Origin: Peribacillus frigoritolerans
GTDB taxonomy: Bacteria > Bacillota > Bacilli > Bacillales > DSM-1321
Length of the DNA: 64,000 nucleotides
Direction: 5' to 3'
NCBI RefSeq assembly: GCF_001636405.1
Contig: NZ_KV440950.1
Coordinates: 1,573,712 to 1,637,711, forward strand
The notes beneath the pieces are model-generated. The model was not told where the DNA came from and made no database searches. It was given only the letters and a program-made list of their open reading frames with translations. The position numbers and the translations under genes were made by a program. This document shows positions 17,198 through 26,150 of the stretch, piece after piece. The first letter of the stretch is position 1. Every line of letters begins with the position of its first letter.

Positions 17198-17602
17198 ATG
17201 AATAAAAATGATGCAGCCCAAGTTTTTTTAAGGGTGATATTAGGTCTTACTTTTTTCATTCACGGCGTTTCAAAGTTCCAAGGGGGCATAGGGAATACGG
17301 CGGGATTTTTTGATAGCCTTGGCATTCCTGGCTTCATGGCTTACATCGTTGCAGGAATCGAATTGATCGGAGGACTTGCGGTTATACTGGGTTTGGGAAC
17401 ACGAATCGTTTCCGTCCTACTTGCGGTCATTATGGCGGGGGCGATTTTCACGGCTAAATTACCTGCCGGTTTTCTAGGAAACGGGCAAGCGGCGGGTTAC
17501 GAATTGGACTTGGCACTGCTTGCGATGTCTGTCTATCTAGCGTGTGCCAACCGCACGGTTCTTTCTATGGATAACGTGATTTTCAATAAAAAAGGGAAGT
17601 GA
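17198..17602 (+). CDS. catD: DoxX-family membrane protein, CatD-like, 134 aa
   Basis: Small membrane protein with four hydrophobic segments. FLRVILGLTFFIHGVSKFQGG at the start is the DoxX signature. In B. subtilis, catD (yfiD) precedes catE and helps resist catechol and quinone stress; the biochemical role of the DoxX part is not settled. Strong AAAAAGGAG site before the ATG. It begins a three-gene operon with CatE (4-base gap) and an azoreductase, behind a near-perfect promoter with a thiol-switch repressor-like operator. Confidence 0.82.
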   Translation: MNKNDAAQVFLRVILGLTFFIHGVSKFQGGIGNTAGFFDSLGIPGFMAYIVAGIELIGGLAVILGLGTRIVSVLLAVIMAGAIFTAKLPAGFLGNGQAAGYELDLALLAMSVYLACANRTVLSMDNVIFNKKGK

Positions 17603-17606
17603 CAAT

Positions 17607-18452
17607 ATGGAAAAATTTCATCAAAAACCAATTACATTTGTTGGCGAAGTGAGTATAAATGTTTTGGATTTGAATAAGGCCATTCTGTTTTATCAAGAAA
17701 TCATCGGTCTTCAAGTATTGCAGAAAACCGTCCGGAAAGCTGTTTTGACGACAGACGGAAAAACCCCGTTGCTGACACTTGAGCAGCCTGCGGATGTGAT
17801 TCCGAAAGAAGGGCGGACGACGGGCTTATATCACTTTGCCCTGTTGCTGCCGAGCCGTGCCGACTTATCGATTTTTTTACGCCATTTACTTCAAACGAAA
17901 TATCCATTTGGAGCGGCGGATCATGAAGTGAGTGAAGCGCTGTACATTACCGATCCGGATGGAAATGGCATCGAAGTATACTCTGACCGGCCATCAGCTG
18001 ATTGGAGATGGGCAGGCGGGGAGGTCGAAATGGGCACGGATCCGTTGGATGGGAATGACCTGCTGAAAGAAAGCGATGGTGAGTGGAGCAAACTGCCTGC
18101 AGGTACCTTGATGGGGCATATACATCTGCATGTAGCGGATTTACGTAAAACGGAGGAGTTTTACATGCAAGGTCTTGGGTTTACCGTCGTGAATCGATAT
18201 GGAGGAGCGCTCTTTACTTCAACCGGCGGATATCATCATCACATCGGATTGAACACATGGAATGGCGTTGGTGCCCCTGCCCCGAAGGAAAATAGTGTGG
18301 GGCTAAACTGGTATACACTCGTTTATGCAGATGAAGAAGCGAGAAACAAAGTAACAGAGCAACTGGAAGGAATCGGGGCTGTCGTCACGGAAAAAGAAGG
18401 GTTTTTCACTGTAACAGATCCATCAGGCAATGAGATTCATTTAGTCGTCTAA
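17607..18452 (+). CDS. catE: Catechol-2,3-dioxygenase, VOC fold, CatE-like, 281 aa
   Basis: Extradiol ring-cleaving enzyme with tandem vicinal-oxygen-chelate modules. Metal-binding candidates lie in GLYHFALLL and GHIHLHVADL, with an acidic ligand at the end of a module in DPDGNGIEVYSD or DPSGNEIHLVV. Length matches B. subtilis CatE (285 aa). It should open catechols in the cytosol using Fe(II) or Mn(II). It is cotranscribed with catD and followed by the azoreductase after 38 bases, giving a compact aromatic/quinone detoxification unit. Confidence 0.88.
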   Translation: MEKFHQKPITFVGEVSINVLDLNKAILFYQEIIGLQVLQKTVRKAVLTTDGKTPLLTLEQPADVIPKEGRTTGLYHFALLLPSRADLSIFLRHLLQTKYPFGAADHEVSEALYITDPDGNGIEVYSDRPSADWRWAGGEVEMGTDPLDGNDLLKESDGEWSKLPAGTLMGHIHLHVADLRKTEEFYMQGLGFTVVNRYGGALFTSTGGYHHHIGLNTWNGVGAPAPKENSVGLNWYTLVYADEEARNKVTEQLEGIGAVVTEKEGFFTVTDPSGNEIHLVV

Positions 18453-18490
18453 ACGATAAGAATAATATAGAAAGCAATGGTGAGAGGATA

Positions 18491-19177
18491 ATGGGATTCT
18501 TAAGCAGATTATTTGGAAATAAAGAAGCCGCGGCAGAAGAGAACGGGAAAATGACAAAAGTATTATTCGTGAAAGTGAACGATCGTCCAGCTGATCAGGC
18601 AATCAGCTCGAAAATGTATGACACATTCATACAAACATATAAAGAGACACACCGTGCGGATGAAGTGACCGAGCTGGATTTATTTAAAGAAGACCTTCCT
18701 TACTATGGAAATACGGCGATTACCGGACTATATAAACGCAACCAAGGTCTTGAACTGACAGCTGAAGAGGAAAATGCCGCAAAACTGGTTGACCAATATT
18801 TAAATCAATTCATGGCCATGGATAAAGTGGTATTCGCTTTCCCTCTATGGAACTCAACGGTTCCTGCACCGTTAATCACCTATCTTTCTTATTTGGCACA
18901 AGCCGGTAAAATGTTCAATTATACGGCGGAAGGTCCTGTCGGGTATGCTGGAGATAAAAAAGTCATGCTATTGAATGCCCGCGGTTCTGATTATGCATTA
19001 GAAGGAATGGCATCCGCTGAAATGGCCGTGAGTTTAGTGAAAAATATCATTAGCCTATGGGGTATCAACATTCCGGAGACCGTGGTCATTGAAGGCCATA
19101 ATCAGTATCCGGATCGGTCACAAAAAATCATCGCGGATGGTTTGGAAAACGTTGCAAAAGCGGCTGAAGCATTCTGA
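18491..19177 (+). CDS. azoR: FMN-dependent NADH-azoreductase, AzoR family, 228 aa
   Basis: Flavodoxin-fold NAD(P)H:quinone/azo reductase that performs two-electron reduction and so avoids semiquinones. TKVLFVKVNDRPADQAIS, FAFPLWNSTVPAPLITY and LLNARGSDY are AzoR hallmarks. Relative to the usual 208-211 aa there is a 20-residue N-terminal extension (MGFLSRLFGNKEAAAEENGK). The ATG used has GAGAGG only 3-4 bases upstream; a second ATG at 18551 would give the usual family length. Position after catDE supports quinone detoxification. Confidence 0.85.
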   Translation: MGFLSRLFGNKEAAAEENGKMTKVLFVKVNDRPADQAISSKMYDTFIQTYKETHRADEVTELDLFKEDLPYYGNTAITGLYKRNQGLELTAEEENAAKLVDQYLNQFMAMDKVVFAFPLWNSTVPAPLITYLSYLAQAGKMFNYTAEGPVGYAGDKKVMLLNARGSDYALEGMASAEMAVSLVKNIISLWGINIPETVVIEGHNQYPDRSQKIIADGLENVAKAAEAF

Positions 19178-19196
19178 TTGCAAAGCGAAAAGAATA

Positions 19197-19252
19197 GCAG
19201 GCAAAGAAAGGCCTCCATATCAATGGGGGCCTTTCTTTGCCTGCAGTTTTTT
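19197..19252 (+). terminator. Rho-independent terminator after azoR
   Basis: A long stem GCAGGCAAAGAAAGGCC / GGCCTTTCTTTGCCTGC with six T following. Confidence 0.95.
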
Positions 19253-19256
19253 ATTT

Positions 19257-19690
19257 GAAAAACAATTCAGCTGATTTCAGAAATCCGCTCCCTTTCCGCC
19301 GACTGTCTGCCAAGCCTCCTCACCGCAAGCGGCTGTGGGGTCTCGGCTAGCCAGTTTTTCGGCAGGAGTGTCGCAATTTTCTTCCATCCAATGAGGATTA
19401 CAGGTGAAAAACTTAAAAGATAAACTAGTCTTAAATATAAGTTGGGATGAGACCAGCCTTCAGTTTTTTCTAGAAAACAATTCAGCTGATTTCAGAAATC
19501 CGCTCCCTTTCCGCCGACTGTCTGCCAAGCCGCATCAAAGCAAGCGTCTCCGGGGTCTCGGCTAGCCAGTTATTCGGCAGGAGTGTCGCATATTTCTTCA
19601 ATGAGGGTTAATCCCATATAAATGAATACAAAATCATGGAGTAATACCAACTCTTGTTTTTAATTCATTGTAATCATTTCCTCGGTAAAT
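19257..19690. repeat. Tandem copies (period about 215 bp) of dispersed repeat family B
   Basis: Two units begin near 19257 and 19475. Each holds CAGCTGATTTCAGAAATCC, CCCTTTCCGCCGACTGTC, a GGGGTCTCGGCTAGCC segment and GGCAGGAGTGTCGCA, then an AT-rich tail with ACTAGTCTTAA and a GGGATGAGACCAGCC-like end. A third, degraded tail runs into the family A copy at 19745. Related units occur at 53599-54118. No gene is seen here. Confidence 0.85.
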
Positions 19691-19744
19691 TCTTGTTAGG
19701 GATTCGGAATGTGACCAACCTACAGTTTTTATAAAAAACATTCC

Positions 19745-19874
19745 ATTTGATTGGAGCGGGTGTTCGAGACTCCTGCGGGAAAAGCGAGTCCAAGGGAGAC
19801 CCCACAGGCGCAAGGAGCGCCGAGGAGGCTCCCGGACCGCCCGCGGAAAGCGAGTGCCTGGAGTGGAAATCAAC
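19745..19874. repeat. Dispersed repeat family A, copy 1
   Basis: About 130 bp starting TGATTGGAGCGG, with GAGACTCCTGCGGG, GAGACCCCACAGGCG, CGAGGAGGCTC, CGCGGAAAGCGAG and ending GGAGTGGAAATCAAC. The ends are complementary (TTGATT / AATCAA), so the element can fold. Diverged from the copies at 39364 and 42351. Confidence 0.9.
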
Positions 19875-19902
19875 TTCCTGAACCCGTTCCCTTTCCGCCG
19901 GT

Positions 19903-19940
19903 AAACAAAAGGCCCTCCATATAAATGGGGGCCTTCTTTG
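19903..19940 (-). terminator. Rho-independent terminator of rocR
   Basis: Read on the minus strand, AAGGCCCCCAT / ATGGAGGGCCTT forms a stem followed by TTGTTT. Confidence 0.85.
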
Positions 19941-19954
19941 TGCAGGGATGATTT

Positions 19955-21367
19955 TTATTTGACCTGATACTTTTTCAAACGGTATTGAAGGCTTTGGCGG
20001 CTAATATTCAGGGCCTTGGCTGCTTGGGAGATATTCATGCCATGTTCCTTCAATATCTTCTCCAAGTATTGCTTTTCAGTATTGGCGATATAATCATCAA
20101 GAGATAAGGTCGACTCCTGTAAATCTCCATTTGCATGAGTCTCTTTTCTTCCGGGATGAATGTCTTCCAAATGGGCTTTCTTCCTAAATAGGGCCGGAAG
20201 GTGGGTGATGGCAATCTTTGTATCGCCAGGTTCCATTAAATTCATGGCCCCCTCAATGATATGTTCAAGTTCCCTTACGTTCCCGGGCCAGTCGTAATCA
20301 TAAAAAAGCGAGTAGACTTCTTCGCTGATCCCTTCAATATTCAATTCGAACAGCGCATTGAATTTCTCAATGAAGGATTGCGCCAGCAAAGGAATATCCT
20401 CTTTCCGTTCACGAAGAGGCGGAATGAATAACGAAACGACACTTAAACGGTAGTATAAGTCCTTTCGTAAATGGTCATTTGAAATGGCATCTATCGGATC
20501 TTCATTTATCGTTGCAATGACCCTAACGTCAATTTGTTTATCCTTAGTATCCCCAACACGGCGAATCGTCCTTTCTTGAAGGGCCCGTAATAATTTCGCT
20601 TGCATGTTCGGATTTAATGAGTTGATTTCATCTAGCAGGATGGTACCGCCCTGTGCCTGTTCGAATAATCCAGGCCGTTCGATCGATCCGGTGAAGGCGC
20701 CTTTCTTTGTGCCGAAGAGTATTCCTTCAATTAGACTGTCTGGCAGGGCAGCACAGTTTTGGCTGATGAAAGGTTGTGTCGAACGGCTGCTGCCATTATG
20801 GATGCTTTGGGCGAAGAGCTCTTTTCCGGTGCCCGTTTCCCCAACGATGAGGATGGAGGATGCCGTCCTGGTCGAGCGCTTGCACTTTTCTATGACTTCC
20901 AGGAAATTTTCACTCGTTCCGATGATGCTGTCAAAGGTGTATTTGGTATCGCCCTTATTCAATATATTATCTTTAATGATTCTTTCCAGATTCGTTATAT
21001 CCTTTGCCACTTCAATGGCCCCGATGATATTTTGCTTTTGATCTAAAATCGGAAACGTATTATTGATTGTTGTAATTTCCTGACCAAGATTATTGAAGTA
21101 AGTCTGCTTCGAGTTCTCGGTTGTCTTCCCCGAATGAAGTGCCCTTATTAATGTACTCTCCGTTTCTTCCTTGAATTTAAAGATTTCGTGAATCTTCTTC
21201 CCTAACACTTCTTCTGAATCCATTCCTTCGATTTCTGCCATTTTCTTGTTATATACAATCGTCCGCCCCTTTATATCGATTATATGTATCCCTGTATCGA
21301 TTACATCCACAAGCGAATAGAGGATGGATTGGAAACCATCTATTTTAATGATTTGATCTAAATTCAT
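19955..21367 (-). CDS. rocR: RocR, sigma-54 dependent activator of arginine catabolism, 470 aa
   Basis: Enhancer-binding protein that senses ornithine/citrulline in B. subtilis and activates SigL (sigma-54) promoters. It has an N-terminal PAS domain (about 15-125), an AAA+ domain with Walker A GETGTGKELFAQSI, the sigma-54 loop GAFTGS and Walker B GGTILLDEI, and a C-terminal Fis-type HTH (NISQAAKALNISRQSLQYRLKKY). Length is close to B. subtilis RocR (461 aa). The reading frame is open further upstream, but the ATG at 21367 follows GGGAGG and gives MNLDQIIKIDG. It is divergent from rocA with enhancer-like sites between. Confidence 0.93.
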   Translation of the reverse strand: MNLDQIIKIDGFQSILYSLVDVIDTGIHIIDIKGRTIVYNKKMAEIEGMDSEEVLGKKIHEIFKFKEETESTLIRALHSGKTTENSKQTYFNNLGQEITTINNTFPILDQKQNIIGAIEVAKDITNLERIIKDNILNKGDTKYTFDSIIGTSENFLEVIEKCKRSTRTASSILIVGETGTGKELFAQSIHNGSSRSTQPFISQNCAALPDSLIEGILFGTKKGAFTGSIERPGLFEQAQGGTILLDEINSLNPNMQAKLLRALQERTIRRVGDTKDKQIDVRVIATINEDPIDAISNDHLRKDLYYRLSVVSLFIPPLRERKEDIPLLAQSFIEKFNALFELNIEGISEEVYSLFYDYDWPGNVRELEHIIEGAMNLMEPGDTKIAITHLPALFRKKAHLEDIHPGRKETHANGDLQESTLSLDDYIANTEKQYLEKILKEHGMNISQAAKALNISRQSLQYRLKKYQVK

Positions 21368-21426
21368 GAATGCCTCCCGTTTTTCTTCTTTTCTTAGAGC
21401 TATTGTAGAGGAATTGAAGCAAAGGC

Positions 21427-21482
21427 GCAAATAAAATTTGCACAGCAAGATTATTTTGCATTGAAGTGCAAAAATATTTTGC
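21427..21482 (+). promoter_or_regulatory. RocR upstream activating sequences (cluster of inverted repeats)
   Basis: Three dyads with TTTGC/GCAAA arms: GCAAAT-AAA-ATTTGC at 21427-21441, TTTTGCA-6 bases-TGCAAAA at 21454-21473, and GCAAAA-ATA-TTTTGC at 21468-21482. The last two overlap. Such dyads are the known style of RocR UAS elements. They lie 50-110 bases before the first and 200-260 before the second sigma-54 promoter. Confidence 0.7.
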
Positions 21483-21532
21483 GGAAAAAGTGCGAAAATG
21501 CTGTTTTTTATGGTTTTTCTAGTTGGCATGAA

Positions 21533-21549
21533 ATTTGCATTAATAAAAA
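21533..21549 (+). promoter_or_regulatory. Sigma-54 (-24/-12) promoter, distal
   Basis: TTGGCAT-GAAAT-TTGCA: GG at 21535-21536 and GC at 21547-21548 with exact -24/-12 spacing. It points rightward toward rocA but lies 200 bases before the start codon. Confidence 0.65.
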
Positions 21550-21682
21550 GTGTAAGGTTTAAGCGACAAAAATAGGGATTAGAGCAAAAAAAAATGGCAT
21601 ACTATGTCAATTTTGCCCTTAAAGTGCTGAATTTCATTGCATTTTTCAAGAAAAAACATTATTTTTTCGAAAAAATGAAAAG

Positions 21683-21699
21683 TTGGCACGGAACTTGCT
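21683..21699 (+). promoter_or_regulatory. Sigma-54 (-24/-12) promoter of the rocADG operon
   Basis: TTGGCAC-GGAAC-TTGCT matches the TTGGCACN5TTGCW consensus fully. It is 50 bases upstream of rocA. Confidence 0.92.
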
Positions 21700-21748
21700 T
21701 GTTTAATAAGGGAGAAGTAAAAACATAAACTTAGGGAGATGAGACATA

Positions 21749-23296
21749 ATGGTCCAAACATATAAACACGAACCATTTACTAATTTTAAAATCGAAGAAA
21801 ACAATAAAGCTTTTCAAGCGGCATTGAATGATGTAGCTAAAGATCTAGGGAAGAAATATCCACTGATCATTAATGGTGAAAAAGTGTTTACTGATGAAGT
21901 CATTACCTCTGTAAACCCAGCAAATAAAGAAGAAGTTATCGGAACCGTATCCAAAGCGAATAAAGATCTTGCAGAGCAAGCGATGCAAGCGGCAGATAAG
22001 ACATTCCAAACTTGGAGAAAAACGAAAGCGGAAGTGCGTGCAAACATTTTATTCAGGGCTGCAGCGATCGTTCGCAGAAGAAAACACTATTTCTCGGCTC
22101 TATTGGTTAAAGAAGCAGGGAAGCCTTGGAATGAGGCGGATGCAGATACAGCGGAAGCGATCGACTTCATGGAATACTATGCACGTCAAATGCTGAAGCT
22201 TAAAGACGGCATGCCAGTGGAAAGCCGTCCGATTGAACACAATGCTTTCAATTATATTCCGCTTGGTGTGGGTGTCATCATCTCACCTTGGAACTTCCCG
22301 TTTGCGATCATGGCAGGCATGACGACGGCTGCTCTTGTTTCAGGTAATACGGTCTTATTGAAACCGGCCAGTACAACACCGGTCATTGCAGCTAAATTCA
22401 TCGAAGTGCTGGAAGAAGCGGGCATGCCTGCAGGAGTTGTGAACTTCATTCCAGGAAGCGGTGCCGAAGTAGGCGATTATTTAGTAGATCATCCTCGTAC
22501 ACGTTTCATCAGCTTTACCGGATCTCGTGATGTCGGTATCCGTATTTATGAACGTGCGGCAAAAGTACATGAAGGCCAAATCTGGTTAAAACGTGTCATC
22601 GCTGAAATGGGCGGTAAAGATACAATCGTTGTTGATAAAGAGGCTGATCTGGAATTGGCGGCACAATCAATCGTAGCTTCTGCATTCGGATTCTCCGGTC
22701 AAAAATGTTCTGCTTGTTCACGTGCTGTCATAGTGGAAGATGTATATGACCAAGTCTTGAATCGTGCCATTGAATTAACGAAAGAAAAAACGATCGGGGA
22801 ACCAACAGATTTAAACAACTTCATGGGTCCGGTCATCGATCAAGCAGCTTTCGATAAAGTCATGAGCTACGTTGAAATCGGTAAAGAAGAAGGGAAAATC
22901 GTTACAGGGGGAGAAGGAGACAATTCAAAAGGTTTCTTCATCCAGCCAACCATCATTGCCGATGTGGATGAGAACGCACGTGTCATGAAAGAAGAGATCT
23001 TCGGACCGGTTGTTGCATTCTGTAAGGCAAAAGATTTCAATCATGCAATCGAGATTGCCAATAACACGGATTATGGATTAACGGGTGCAGTCATCTCTAA
23101 CAACATTGAACATATCGAACAAGCGCGTGAGGATTTCCACGTAGGTAACTTGTACTTCAATCGCGGCTGTACTGGTGCCATTGTAGGATACCAGCCATTT
23201 GGCGGATTCAATATGTCAGGTACAGATTCAAAAGCGGGCGGTCCTGATTATTTAGTTCTTCATCTTCAAGGTAAAACAACATCTGAAACGCTATAA
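21749..23296 (+). CDS. rocA: 1-pyrroline-5-carboxylate dehydrogenase RocA, 515 aa
   Basis: Oxidises glutamate semialdehyde/pyrroline-5-carboxylate to glutamate with NAD. It is an aldehyde dehydrogenase with Rossmann segment [18 protein letters not shown], catalytic Glu in VIAEMGGKD and catalytic Cys in [15 protein letters not shown]. Length (515 aa) equals B. subtilis RocA. Strong GGGAGATGAG site before ATG. First gene of an operon that here places rocA, rocD and rocG in direct succession, whereas B. subtilis splits them over three transcripts. Confidence 0.95.
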   Translation: MVQTYKHEPFTNFKIEENNKAFQAALNDVAKDLGKKYPLIINGEKVFTDEVITSVNPANKEEVIGTVSKANKDLAEQAMQAADKTFQTWRKTKAEVRANILFRAAAIVRRRKHYFSALLVKEAGKPWNEADADTAEAIDFMEYYARQMLKLKDGMPVESRPIEHNAFNYIPLGVGVIISPWNFPFAIMAGMTTAALVSGNTVLLKPASTTPVIAAKFIEVLEEAGMPAGVVNFIPGSGAEVGDYLVDHPRTRFISFTGSRDVGIRIYERAAKVHEGQIWLKRVIAEMGGKDTIVVDKEADLELAAQSIVASAFGFSGQKCSACSRAVIVEDVYDQVLNRAIELTKEKTIGEPTDLNNFMGPVIDQAAFDKVMSYVEIGKEEGKIVTGGEGDNSKGFFIQPTIIADVDENARVMKEEIFGPVVAFCKAKDFNHAIEIANNTDYGLTGAVISNNIEHIEQAREDFHVGNLYFNRGCTGAIVGYQPFGGFNMSGTDSKAGGPDYLVLHLQGKTTSETL

Positions 23297-23314
23297 ATTT
23301 TAGGGGGAATCAAC

Positions 23315-24508
23315 ATGACAACTTTAACGGAAAAATTAATCGAGCAAACAGAACAATATGGTGCAAACAATTATAATCCACTTCCAATCGTCATTTCGAA
23401 GGCAGAAGGAGTTTGGGTGGAAGATCCTGAAGGCAACAAATATATGGATATGCTTAGTGCCTATTCAGCAGTGAACCAAGGCCACAGGCATCCGAAAATC
23501 ATCGACGAATTAAAAAAACAAGCCGATCGCGTAACATTGACATCCCGTGCATTCCATAGTGATAAATTGGGACCATGGTATGAAATGGTTTCACGCATTA
23601 CGCAAAAAGACATGGCACTGCCTATGAATACAGGTGCTGAAGCCGTTGAAACAGCCATCAAAGCTGTTAGACGCTGGGGTTATGATGTTAAGGGAATTGC
23701 AGAAAACCAAGCTGAAATCATTGCTTGTATCGGGAACTTCCATGGCCGTACGATGGCAGCCGTGTCCTTGTCATCCGATGATGAATACAGAAGGGGCTTT
23801 GGACCGATGCTGCCAGGGATCAAGCTTATCCCTTACGGCGATCTTGATGCATTGAAAGAAGCGATTACACCGCAAACGGCTGGATTTTTAATCGAACCGA
23901 TTCAAGGTGAAGCGGGAATCATCATTCCGCCACAAGGATTCTTAAAAGAAGCTTACGACTTATGTAAAGAAAATAATGTCCTATTCGTTTCTGATGAAAT
24001 TCAGTCAGGACTTGGACGTTCAGGAAAAATGTTCGCCTCTGACTGGGATGGAGTAGTTCCCGATATGTACATTTTAGGTAAAGCGCTGGGCGGCGGGGTT
24101 TTCCCAATCTCTTGCGTAGCTGCGAACCGTGAAATCCTTGGCGTATTCAATCCTGGTTCCCATGGTTCTACATTCGGCGGCAATCCATTGGCATGTGCGG
24201 TTTCTATCGCTTCATTGGAAGTCCTTGAAGAAGAGAAGCTTGCGGAACGTTCATTGGAGCTTGGACAATACTTTATGGATAGTTTAAAAGAAATCAAGAA
24301 TCCAATGATTAAAGACATCCGCGGCCGAGGCTTATTCATCGGAGTCGAACTAACAGAAGCAGCAAGACCATATTGTGAGCAGCTTAAAGAAGAAAAACTG
24401 CTATGTAAAGAAACACATGATACAGTTATCCGTTTTGCTCCGCCATTAGTGATTACTAAAGAAGACTTGGATTGGGCAATCGAACGCATTAAAAAAGTTT
24501 TATCCTAA
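23315..24508 (+). CDS. rocD: Ornithine aminotransferase RocD, 397 aa
   Basis: Class III PLP aminotransferase converting ornithine plus 2-oxoglutarate to glutamate semialdehyde, which feeds RocA. It shows [46 protein letters not shown] and the PLP lysine in [12 protein letters not shown]. Length matches the family (about 400 aa). AGGGGG precedes ATG and 18 bases separate it from rocA. The biosynthetic acetylornithine aminotransferase ArgD is less likely in this operon. Confidence 0.95.
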   Translation: MTTLTEKLIEQTEQYGANNYNPLPIVISKAEGVWVEDPEGNKYMDMLSAYSAVNQGHRHPKIIDELKKQADRVTLTSRAFHSDKLGPWYEMVSRITQKDMALPMNTGAEAVETAIKAVRRWGYDVKGIAENQAEIIACIGNFHGRTMAAVSLSSDDEYRRGFGPMLPGIKLIPYGDLDALKEAITPQTAGFLIEPIQGEAGIIIPPQGFLKEAYDLCKENNVLFVSDEIQSGLGRSGKMFASDWDGVVPDMYILGKALGGGVFPISCVAANREILGVFNPGSHGSTFGGNPLACAVSIASLEVLEEEKLAERSLELGQYFMDSLKEIKNPMIKDIRGRGLFIGVELTEAARPYCEQLKEEKLLCKETHDTVIRFAPPLVITKEDLDWAIERIKKVLS

Positions 24509-24530
24509 TATACCTATGAGGTGAATTCCA

Positions 24531-25796
24531 TTGAGTACAACAATCAAAGAAGAAAAAGAAACTGCCAGCTTGCTTGATTCAACACAGGTCGTAATCAAGG
24601 AGGCGCTGGATAAGCTTGGCTATTCTGAAGAAGTGTTCGAGCTTTTGAAGGAACCTCTACGGATGCTTACCGTCCGGATTCCAATTAAGATGGATGACAA
24701 TTCGACGAAGATTTTCACTGGATACCGTGCCCAGCACAACGATGCTGTCGGTCCGACGAAAGGCGGAATCCGTTTTCATCCTGAAGTCGATGAGGAAGAA
24801 GTCAAGGCACTTTCAATGTGGATGAGTTTGAAATGCGGAATCGTGAATCTGCCATATGGCGGAGGAAAAGGCGGCATCATCTGTGATCCGCGCCAAATGT
24901 CAATCGGTGAATTGGAAAGGCTTAGCCGTGGATACGTTCGGGCAATCAGCCAAATAGTGGGGCCGACTAAAGATATCCCGGCCCCGGATGTTTATACGAA
25001 TTCACAAATCATGGCATGGATGATGGACGAGTACAGTAGAATAAGAGAACACGATTCTCCTGGTTTCATTACAGGTAAGCCACTGGTACTGGGCGGTTCA
25101 CACGGCAGGGAAAAGGCGACTGCACAAGGTGTCACCATCTGTATCGAGGAAGCGGCAAAGCGTAAGGGCATAGAATTGAAAGGTGCACGCATCATCGTCC
25201 AAGGGTTTGGGAATGCAGGAAGCTTTTTGGCCAAATTCATGCATGATGCAGGTGCGAAAGTGATTGGCATATCGGACGCATATGGTGCCATCTATAAACC
25301 TGAGGGTCTGGATATCGATTACTTACTTGATAAAAGGGATAGCTTTGGAACGGTAACGACACTATTCGATCATACAATCACCAACCAGGAGCTTCTTGAA
25401 CAAGATTGTGATATTTTAGTGCCTGCTGCCATTTCCAATCAAATCACCAAAGAAAATGCACATCTTATCAAAGCCCAAATTGTCGTCGAGGCCGCGAATG
25501 GACCTACCACATTGGAGGCAACCAAGATCTTGACGGAACGCAATGTGCTTCTAGTACCTGATGTATTGGCAAGTTCAGGCGGTGTGACAGTTTCTTACTT
25601 CGAATGGGTTCAAAATAATCAAGGTTATTATTGGGAAGATGAAGAGGTCCAAACCAAATTAAAAGCGTTATTGGTCAACTCATTTAATCAAATATATGAA
25701 ATGTCCGAGACGAGAAAAGTGGATATGAGGCTGGCAGCGTATATGGTGGGTGTCAGAAAAATGGCAGAAGCCTCGATATTCCGCGGCTGGGTATAA
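24531..25796 (+). CDS. rocG: NAD-specific glutamate dehydrogenase RocG, 421 aa
   Basis: Deaminates glutamate to 2-oxoglutarate, the last step of arginine/ornithine use. Seen: TGYRAQHNDAVGPTKGGIRFHP with the active-site lysine region, MSLKCGIVNLPYGGGKGGI, and Rossmann GARIIVQGFGNAGSFLAKF. Length is close to B. subtilis RocG (424 aa). TTG start with GAGGTG 6-7 bases upstream. GudB is the close paralogue; the roc operon position favours RocG. Confidence 0.93.
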   Translation: MSTTIKEEKETASLLDSTQVVIKEALDKLGYSEEVFELLKEPLRMLTVRIPIKMDDNSTKIFTGYRAQHNDAVGPTKGGIRFHPEVDEEEVKALSMWMSLKCGIVNLPYGGGKGGIICDPRQMSIGELERLSRGYVRAISQIVGPTKDIPAPDVYTNSQIMAWMMDEYSRIREHDSPGFITGKPLVLGGSHGREKATAQGVTICIEEAAKRKGIELKGARIIVQGFGNAGSFLAKFMHDAGAKVIGISDAYGAIYKPEGLDIDYLLDKRDSFGTVTTLFDHTITNQELLEQDCDILVPAAISNQITKENAHLIKAQIVVEAANGPTTLEATKILTERNVLLVPDVLASSGGVTVSYFEWVQNNQGYYWEDEEVQTKLKALLVNSFNQIYEMSETRKVDMRLAAYMVGVRKMAEASIFRGWV

Positions 25797-25833
25797 GCTA
25801 TAGCCTAATAATGGGGAGTGGAGGAGTGATTCC

Positions 25834-26088
25834 GTGTTAAAACCGATTCATACCATCGAGTGTGCTCAAGATGGGACCGTCGAACAAGTTTACGTTCAAA
25901 AGGATTCCTATGTTTATGAATGGGAAAGGCTCTTTTTAGTGAAGACGGAAGATGGGAAATTGATTGATGTTTCAATAGGTGCCAGTGGTCACATTACTGA
26001 AATTAATGTTTCGGCAGGGGATCCTATTAATAGAAAGCTTCCTTTAGCTTTGCTCCAAGACGATTTTGTTATAACTGGCTCTGATTGA
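25834..26088 (+). CDS. Small biotinyl/lipoyl-fold-like protein, 84 aa
   Basis: Compact beta-rich protein: ECAQDGTVEQVYVQKDSYVYEWERLFLV then GASGHITEINVSAGDPINRKLPLALL. This resembles the half-barrel repeat of biotin/lipoyl carrier domains, but the hairpin lacks the modifiable lysine of the MKM/DKA motif, so it is probably not lipoylated or biotinylated. GTG start after GGAGGAG. It follows rocG by 37 bases without a terminator and ends before a strong one, so it is probably cotranscribed with the roc genes. Function unknown. Confidence 0.7.
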   Translation: MLKPIHTIECAQDGTVEQVYVQKDSYVYEWERLFLVKTEDGKLIDVSIGASGHITEINVSAGDPINRKLPLALLQDDFVITGSD

Positions 26089-26100
26089 TTATAGGAAAAA

Positions 26101-26150
26101 GGGTGTTCCAAAGGCGGAAGCGATTTCTGCTTTGGGATGCTCTTTTTTTT
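26101..26150 (+). terminator. Rho-independent terminator of the roc operon
   Basis: GGGTGTTCCAAAG / CTTTGGGATGCTC stem with G-T pairs, followed by eight T. Confidence 0.85.

Noticed and set aside
19257..19874. Insertion sequence with transposase
   Set aside because: The repeats are 130-215 bp, have no open reading frame and no transposase anywhere in the window; they are non-coding dispersed elements.
20604..21046. Plus-strand reading frames opposite rocR
   Set aside because: Shadows of the well-supported AAA+ domain coding sequence on the minus strand.
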